Assembly: GCA_964512485.1 (NCBI GenBank)
Contig: CAZEHJ010000096.1
Location: forward strand, 1-10,877
DNA length: 10,877 nucleotides
Source of the DNA: CAZEHJ01 sp964512485
GTDB lineage: Bacteria > Bacteroidota > Rhodothermia > Rhodothermales > UBA10348
Direction: 5' to 3'
Shown here: one piece after another, positions 6,893 to 10,877 of the stretch
How the letters are laid out: the number at the start of each line of letters is the position of its first letter
Position numbering within the stretch: position 1 is the stretch's first letter
Notes under the pieces: generated by a model
Databases searched by the model: none
Told to the model about the DNA's origin: nothing
The model's input: the letters and a program-made list of their open reading frames with translations, nothing else
Translations under genes and position numbers: made by a program

Positions 6893-6913
6893 CAGAAGCT
6901 TCCGTCGGAGAGG

Positions 6914-7516
6914 CTACTCATCTTCATCCGGAGTAGCTTCGATGGCGCCTTTCGTGTCCGTATAGGTTTGATAGTTTGCATCAACCAGACCGTTTCGGAT
7001 GTCATCCAGCTTGCGTTTGAGCAAGCGGCGTTTAAATGCTGTCAAGTGATCCAAAAACAGCACACCATCAACGTGATCGTATTCGTGCTGAATGACGCGT
7101 GCCAGAATACCCGAATACGTCTCTTCCCGCGTTTCGAAATTGCGATCCAGATAGTGGATTCTGATCCCCGTTGGCCGCACTACGATCTCGTGAATATCTG
7201 GGATTGAAAGACATCCTTCTTCGAATTCGCCTTCATGCTCCGATTCATCTACGATCTCTGCATTGATGAAGACCATGGGTTGCTCAGGCATCTCAACACC
7301 CATCTCTTCAAAATCTTCCTCCATTGGAGAGACATCCACGACGAAGACCCTCTCATCCCTGCCAATCTGAGGAGCAGCCAGACCAATTCCCTTGGCGCCA
7401 TGCATCGTTTCGATCATGTCGTCAACAAGCGCCTGAAAATCTTCAGAATCCGATTCGATGGGCGTCGTTTGCTTTCTTAGAGCCTTGGTACCCAACAAGT
7501 AAACGGGACGAATCAT
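6914..7516 (-). CDS. def: Peptide deformylase
   Basis: This metalloenzyme removes the formyl group from the N-terminal methionine of new proteins. All three family motifs are present: GIGLAAPQIG (43-52), EGCLSIP (100-106) and QHEYDHVDG (143-151). Metal ligands are Cys102, His144 and His148, and Glu145 is the catalytic residue. At 200 residues it is somewhat longer than the E. coli enzyme, with an acidic insertion at 65-78 and an acidic C-terminal tail (ATPDEDE). The insertion before the second motif is common in the Bacteroidota form. The gene lies 38 bases downstream of ruvX on the same strand and may be the last gene of a relA/spoT or HU-led transcript. The ATG start has no Shine-Dalgarno site. 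Confidence 0.95.
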   Translation of the reverse strand: MIRPVYLLGTKALRKQTTPIESDSEDFQALVDDMIETMHGAKGIGLAAPQIGRDERVFVVDVSPMEEDFEEMGVEMPEQPMVFINAEIVDESEHEGEFEEGCLSIPDIHEIVVRPTGIRIHYLDRNFETREETYSGILARVIQHEYDHVDGVLFLDHLTAFKRRLLKRKLDDIRNGLVDANYQTYTDTKGAIEATPDEDE

Positions 7517-7554
7517 ACAGAAATAATTGGTCTCTGATAATTGTAGTTCATAAT

Positions 7555-7977
7555 TCAGAAGGACGATTCATCCAGGTGATCCTGAAGAATCAAGCCGGCA
7601 GCTGCCGTATCAATCCTTCCACGCCCTCCCGACTTCATCGAAGGACGCTCACTTGCCTTGATCAGTTCTTTTGCTTTTTCTGAGCTGTATCGCTCGTCCT
7701 GCTTGACGAAGTCAGCATCAGGCCAAAGCTTTTTCATTCGATTGATGAACTCCTGAACGCGCTGCGTCGCTTTGCCTTCTTTTCCATCCTCTTCAAATGG
7801 CCAGCCAATCACAATTGTCGCCAGGCCTTCGTCTCGATTGATCCGTTCGATAACCTTCAGTGCCTCTTCCTGTGGATAGGTACCTACCGGTTGAGAAAAT
7901 ATTCTGAGGGGATCGGCGATCGCGATACCAATTTTCTTGGTACCAAAATCAACTCCAATTACGCGACCAAATTGCAT
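7555..7977 (-). CDS. ruvX: RuvX/YqgF family RNase H-fold nuclease (putative pre-16S rRNA / Holliday junction resolvase)
   Basis: The 140-residue protein has the RNase H-like fold of the YqgF family. It shows GVDFGTKKIGIA (8-19, Asp10), VIGWPF (56-61), the DERYSS motif (94-99, Glu95) and the C-terminal GRIDTAAAGLILQ (120-132, Asp123), so the three acidic active-site residues are in place. In the family, members process the 5' end of 16S rRNA or cleave junction DNA; which applies here is unknown. I chose the ATG at 7977, which starts just before the first strand; a GTG at 7992 would add five residues and begin 7 bases after the upstream stop. It lies between the HU-like gene and def on the same strand. 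Confidence 0.92.
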   Translation of the reverse strand: MQFGRVIGVDFGTKKIGIAIADPLRIFSQPVGTYPQEEALKVIERINRDEGLATIVIGWPFEEDGKEGKATQRVQEFINRMKKLWPDADFVKQDERYSSEKAKELIKASERPSMKSGGRGRIDTAAAGLILQDHLDESSF

Positions 7978-7999
7978 TGAAGGACGTGACACGGGCGAA

Positions 8000-8383
8000 T
8001 TAATCAGCCATCAGAAGGTTTTCCTCTACGTAGTCGGCGCTACCCTGAGGTACCTCGTAATCCAGATCGGTCAACGGCTGCTGAAGAACGGCTTTGATTC
8101 TCTTGCTCGGCTTGAAATGGGTTTTGCGTCGGCTTGGAATGAAAACCGTTTCGTTGGTCTTCGGGTTTCTTGCCTTCGGCTTCGCCCGGGTCTTTTTGAC
8201 TTCGAACACACCAAAATCGCGCAGTTCAATGCGGACGGAAGGATCGGCCTCCATCATGAGCTGACCGATGGAGTCAATTACGGCTCCTACCCATGGCTCA
8301 CACTTGTAAATGGGCTCTCCCCTGAGCTCTGACACTCGTCGTGCAACGTCTTTTTTGGTAAGTGTTTTCGGGCGATCGGACAT
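8000..8383 (-). CDS. HU/IHF-family DNA-binding protein with acidic C-terminal tail
   Basis: Residues 7-100 form an HU/IHF domain: two helices at the N-terminus (KKDVARRVSEL), then RIELRDFGVFEVKK (51-64) and the beta-arm with ARNPKT (71-76), whose Pro74 is the DNA-intercalating residue at the arm tip. FIPSRRKTHFKPSKRIK (81-97) closes the fold. HU proteins are usually about 90 residues; this one has 127, with a tail (101-127) rich in Asp/Glu after the basic core. Such proteins bend DNA in nucleoid structure and recombination. The ATG at 8383 was preferred to a TTG at 8398 that would add five residues. The gene is 92 bases downstream of relA/spoT and ends 22 bases before ruvX, so it may be transcribed with either. 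Confidence 0.9.
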   Translation of the reverse strand: MSDRPKTLTKKDVARRVSELRGEPIYKCEPWVGAVIDSIGQLMMEADPSVRIELRDFGVFEVKKTRAKPKARNPKTNETVFIPSRRKTHFKPSKRIKAVLQQPLTDLDYEVPQGSADYVEENLLMAD

Positions 8384-8466
8384 GTTGATTCTGTTCAAAT
8401 GAGTGGCTGTATCAGGAAGCGCGTCAAATAACGATTTAGTAGCCCCAAAATCAACTATTTCAAACG

Positions 8467-8480
8467 CTTAATGCATTAAG
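8467..8480. repeat. Perfect 14-base palindrome over the relA/spoT stop codon
   Basis: CTTAATGCATTAAG reads identically on both strands without a spacer. It includes the relA/spoT stop (8476-8478) and sits about 85 bases upstream of the HU-like start, so it could be a dyad operator for the downstream genes. It lacks a spacer and is A/T-rich, so it is a poor RNA hairpin. The symmetry is seen directly; any role is inferred. Confidence 0.6.
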
Positions 8481-10728
8481 ATTCGTCTGATTGTTCTTCG
8501 AACCGATAAACTCCGTGGATTCCATTGATTCTCTTGATCCGATCTATCAACCGGCGCAGGTGATCCAGGTCACTTACGAACAAAACGACGTTTCCTTCGA
8601 AGACACCATCCTCCGTTGATATCGTCATTGAGCGAATGTTCGTTTTGAGGGTTTTCGAAACCACCTGAGTCAGGTCATTAAGAATTCCTACCCGATCTTC
8701 TCCCATCACACGTAGCGCGGCGACGAACTGAACATCTTTCTGTCTGCTCCACTCGACCGATATAATTCTGTCGGCTCGGTTCAATATCAGGTTTGGGGCA
8801 TTCTTGCAGTTGACGCGGTGCACCTTGATTGTTCCGGTTCGAGACAGGTATCCGAACACCGAATCTCCCGGAATAGGATTGCAACATGTGGCGTAATCCG
8901 TGGCGATATCCGAATGTAACTCGCCATCAATCATCAACGCAGGTTTCCCGGTAGTTTGTGCGCTGTCCAGAAACGTCTCATACTGCAGACGTAAGGTATC
9001 CTCCTCATCTTTGGCGGCTGCGGCTTCTTCTTTCAGAGCGCCGCGGGCCGCCTTGAGGAGGTCACCTATATCAAAAAGACCCGATCCAATCTCAAAGAAG
9101 AGCTGCGACAGGTTGGGGAATTTCAGTTTCGTCGAGAGTCGGTTGAGATCCTGCTCGGAAAACTCGAGCCCCATTTTTGCGGATCTCTTTTCCCACAGTT
9201 CGCGCCCGAGGACCTGCGCTTTTCTTCTTTTTTCGTTTATCCAGTGCCTGATTCGGCTTCTCGCTTTCTGCGTAACAACGAATTTGATCCAGTCAGGGTT
9301 GGGAGTCTGCTTTTTCGAGGTGATAATCTCGACCTGATCCCCACTCTTCAATTTGTATGACAGAGGTACCATCTTTCCATTGACCTTCGCGCCAATGCAA
9401 TGAAACCCTACCTCGGTGTGGACCAGATAAGCGAAGTCAACCGGCGTAGCGCCTGAGGGAAGCGTAAACAGGTCTCCACGGGGAGTAAAGATGTATATCT
9501 CTTCGTCGTACAGATTGAGCCGGAAATCATGCACAAAATCAGCAGCTGTTTCCGATTCGGGATCTTCGAGCAGGTCTCTGACCCAGGTCAGAAGCGTGTC
9601 CATCTCTTTATCGTCAGAAGCAACTTCCTCTTTGTACTTCCAATGCGCAGCTACACCCTTTTCTGCTATCCCGTGCATCTCTCTCGTACGAATCTGTACC
9701 TCCACGCGTCGCCCTTCGGGCCCGAGGACTGTCGTGTGTAGACTCTGATATCCATTTGACTTGGGAACCGAGATGAAGTCGCGAAAACGCTCAGCAATTG
9801 GCTTGTACAGATCCGTAATAATGGAATAGACTCTCCAGCAGTCCTCCTTTCCTTTTGTCCCTTCGCCTTCCAAAATGATTCGGATCGCAAAAATGTCATA
9901 GATCTCGGTCAGCGGCTTATCCTGCCGCTTCATTTTCCGGAACACGGAATAGAGATTCTTTGATCTGCCGTATACCTCGAATTCGAATCCTTCGTCCTTC
10001 AGCTTATTCTGCAACGGCTTGATGAATTGCTTGACATAAGCGTCTCTCTCCTTCTTGGAGTCACGCAGCCCGCTCGTAATCTCTTTGTATTCCTCCGGGT
10101 TGATGAAAGAGAGGCACAAATCCTCCAGTTCGCTTTTGATTGCGAAGAATCCGAATCGGTGAGCCAGAGGTGCGAATAGATTCAGCGTCTCACTGGCAAT
10201 TTTGAACTTCTTGTGGGGCGGAAGTGAATCGAGCGTCTGCATATTGTGCAGGCGATCGGCAAACTTGACGAAAATGACACGGATGTCAGACGCCATCGAA
10301 AGCATCAGCTTTCGCACATTTTCAGCCTTGCTGACATCGCGCGTTGCGAAGGCTCCGGAAATTTTGGTCAGGCCATCGATGATCGAGGCCAGCTTTTCAC
10401 CAAAGGTCTCGCGGATAAAATCCAGCGACAGGTCCGTGTCTTCCACCACATCGTGCAGAAGAGCTGCAGCGACGCCAATATCGTCAAAACCAATCTGTTC
10501 GACGTAAATCTTGGCGACGGCCAGAGGATGGGCAATGTACAGTTCGCCTGATGCGCGTCGGTCATTCCTGTGCGCCCAGTAGCTCAACCGAAAGGCCTTC
10601 GTGATCAGATTCTCATCCACAGATTTCAGATTATCCCGACAGCTCTGGAGTAGATCTTCCAGAGCCTCAGAATATTCGTCTTCAATCTGAAGACCATTCC
10701 CCTTCAATATGGCCGATGCTTCTATCAT
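8476..10728 (-). CDS. Bifunctional (p)ppGpp synthetase/hydrolase, RelA/SpoT (Rel) family
   Basis: The 750-residue enzyme has the full long-RSH layout. The hydrolase HD domain shows His67 in AHP, LLHDVVED (His92, Asp93, Glu96, Asp97) and KFADRLHNMQTL (155-166, Asp158). Since its HD residues are intact, hydrolysis should be active. The synthetase domain shows GRSKNLYSVFRKM (254-266), the RFRD motif (314-317; RFKD in many bifunctional enzymes, EFDD in RelA), GYQSLH (326-331) and VEVQIRT (342-348). A TGS domain follows at about 411-471, then a region with Cys615-Cys616, His637 and Cys641 (zinc-finger type), and an ACT domain at about 668-745. The ATG at 10728 has a near-perfect -10 just upstream. 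It makes or degrades (p)ppGpp under starvation. The HU-like gene follows 92 bases downstream. Confidence 0.95.
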   Translation of the reverse strand: MIEASAILKGNGLQIEDEYSEALEDLLQSCRDNLKSVDENLITKAFRLSYWAHRNDRRASGELYIAHPLAVAKIYVEQIGFDDIGVAAALLHDVVEDTDLSLDFIRETFGEKLASIIDGLTKISGAFATRDVSKAENVRKLMLSMASDIRVIFVKFADRLHNMQTLDSLPPHKKFKIASETLNLFAPLAHRFGFFAIKSELEDLCLSFINPEEYKEITSGLRDSKKERDAYVKQFIKPLQNKLKDEGFEFEVYGRSKNLYSVFRKMKRQDKPLTEIYDIFAIRIILEGEGTKGKEDCWRVYSIITDLYKPIAERFRDFISVPKSNGYQSLHTTVLGPEGRRVEVQIRTREMHGIAEKGVAAHWKYKEEVASDDKEMDTLLTWVRDLLEDPESETAADFVHDFRLNLYDEEIYIFTPRGDLFTLPSGATPVDFAYLVHTEVGFHCIGAKVNGKMVPLSYKLKSGDQVEIITSKKQTPNPDWIKFVVTQKARSRIRHWINEKRRKAQVLGRELWEKRSAKMGLEFSEQDLNRLSTKLKFPNLSQLFFEIGSGLFDIGDLLKAARGALKEEAAAAKDEEDTLRLQYETFLDSAQTTGKPALMIDGELHSDIATDYATCCNPIPGDSVFGYLSRTGTIKVHRVNCKNAPNLILNRADRIISVEWSRQKDVQFVAALRVMGEDRVGILNDLTQVVSKTLKTNIRSMTISTEDGVFEGNVVLFVSDLDHLRRLIDRIKRINGIHGVYRFEEQSDES

Positions 10729-10748
10729 TTCCCGTCGGTTGCGGAAGG

Positions 10749-10754
10749 ATTATA
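10749..10754 (-). promoter_or_regulatory. Candidate -10 element of relA/spoT
   Basis: On the minus strand a perfect TATAAT ends 20 bases before the relA/spoT ATG, preceded by G. This would place the transcript start about 14 bases before the ATG. No TTGACA-like -35 is seen at 16-18 bases; GGAAC occurs there instead. The FCB group often departs from the standard -35, so the -10 alone is moderate support. Confidence 0.45.
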
Positions 10755-10801
10755 CAGCTTGAGAGAACGCAGTTCCTGTTTCTGATGCAGGGATTTCGGT
10801 G

Positions 10802-10840
10802 AAAAAGAAAAGGGGCGGGCGCCTGCGGCGCCCGCCCCTT
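10802..10840 (-). terminator. Strong intrinsic terminator of a minus-strand gene beyond the right edge
   Basis: A 14-bp perfect stem (arms 10810-10823 and 10827-10840, loop 10824-10826) is almost entirely G/C. On the minus strand it is followed by a T-rich tract (TTTTCTTTTT, 10802-10811 including the stem foot). It therefore ends a transcript coming from the right and protects the relA/spoT promoter from readthrough. Two minus-strand stops are available to the incoming gene, a TGA at 10865-10867 (ending K-D-S) or a TAA at 10839-10841 at the stem foot; 37 bases at the edge are too few to say which, or whether the gene codes for protein. Confidence 0.85.
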
Positions 10841-10877
10841 AACAGGACTGTCTGCCAGTAGACGTCAGGAGTCTTTT

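Noticed and set aside
6896..6914. Hairpin AGCTTC / GAGGCT between permease and def as a terminator
   Set aside because: Only 6 bp with a G-T pair and no T-tract on either strand.
8900..9337. A 145-codon plus-strand open frame opposite relA/spoT
   Set aside because: Serine/arginine/leucine-rich low-complexity product typical of the complement of a real gene; the opposite strand encodes conserved RelA/SpoT sequence.
1..10877. tRNA, rRNA, CRISPR array, insertion sequence or other mobile element
   Set aside because: No repeated spacer units, terminal inverted repeats, transposase motifs or cloverleaf-like sequences were seen; base composition looks even across the window.

Overview
The window looks like ordinary bacterial chromosome. 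It carries eleven complete genes, no mobile element, no CRISPR array and no structural RNA that I can recognise. Several features fit a member of the Bacteroidota/Rhodothermota side of the FCB group: a menaquinone-type methyltransferase, an ATP-type PfkA, a long RelA/SpoT protein with an RFRD rather than RFKD motif, an HU-like protein with an acidic tail, a free-standing biotin carrier protein, and weak or absent Shine-Dalgarno sites with frequent GTG/TTG starts. The phylum is an inference from protein style only; I could not run a search.

Layout from left to right. Positions 46-847 (+) hold a two-gene partner-switching module: a STAS anti-sigma antagonist and an RsbW-like ATP-binding kinase. 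Positions 918-2680 (-) hold pfkA followed by menG/ubiE, probably one transcript, running toward the partner-switching genes. From 2861 (+) runs a biotin carrier protein, then, after a pyrimidine-rich 69-base gap, a tightly packed cluster: an SDR-family epimerase/reductase, a metal-binding lipoprotein, a metal ABC ATPase and its permease (3446-6892). The first three genes of that cluster are joined by 4-base stop/start overlaps. From 6914 to 10728 all genes lie on the minus strand. Read in transcription order they are relA/spoT, an HU-family protein, ruvX/yqgF and def (peptide deformylase). At the right edge a very strong hairpin with a U-tract terminates a minus-strand gene that lies outside the window and insulates it from the relA/spoT promoter.

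How the genes work together. The ABC genes form a complete zinc/manganese-type uptake system (lipoprotein receptor, ATPase, permease). The receptor lacks one of the usual histidine ligands, and the ATPase ends in a histidine-rich tail. The relA/spoT-HU-ruvX-def block groups stringent-response control, nucleoid structure, RNA/Holliday-junction processing and N-terminal protein maturation, which are typical housekeeping neighbours. The STAS/kinase pair would regulate a sigma factor or another output protein not encoded here.

I found no convincing undescribed system. The most interesting points are the altered metal site and His-tail arrangement of the transporter, its translational coupling to an SDR enzyme, and a perfect 14-base palindrome over the relA/spoT stop codon.
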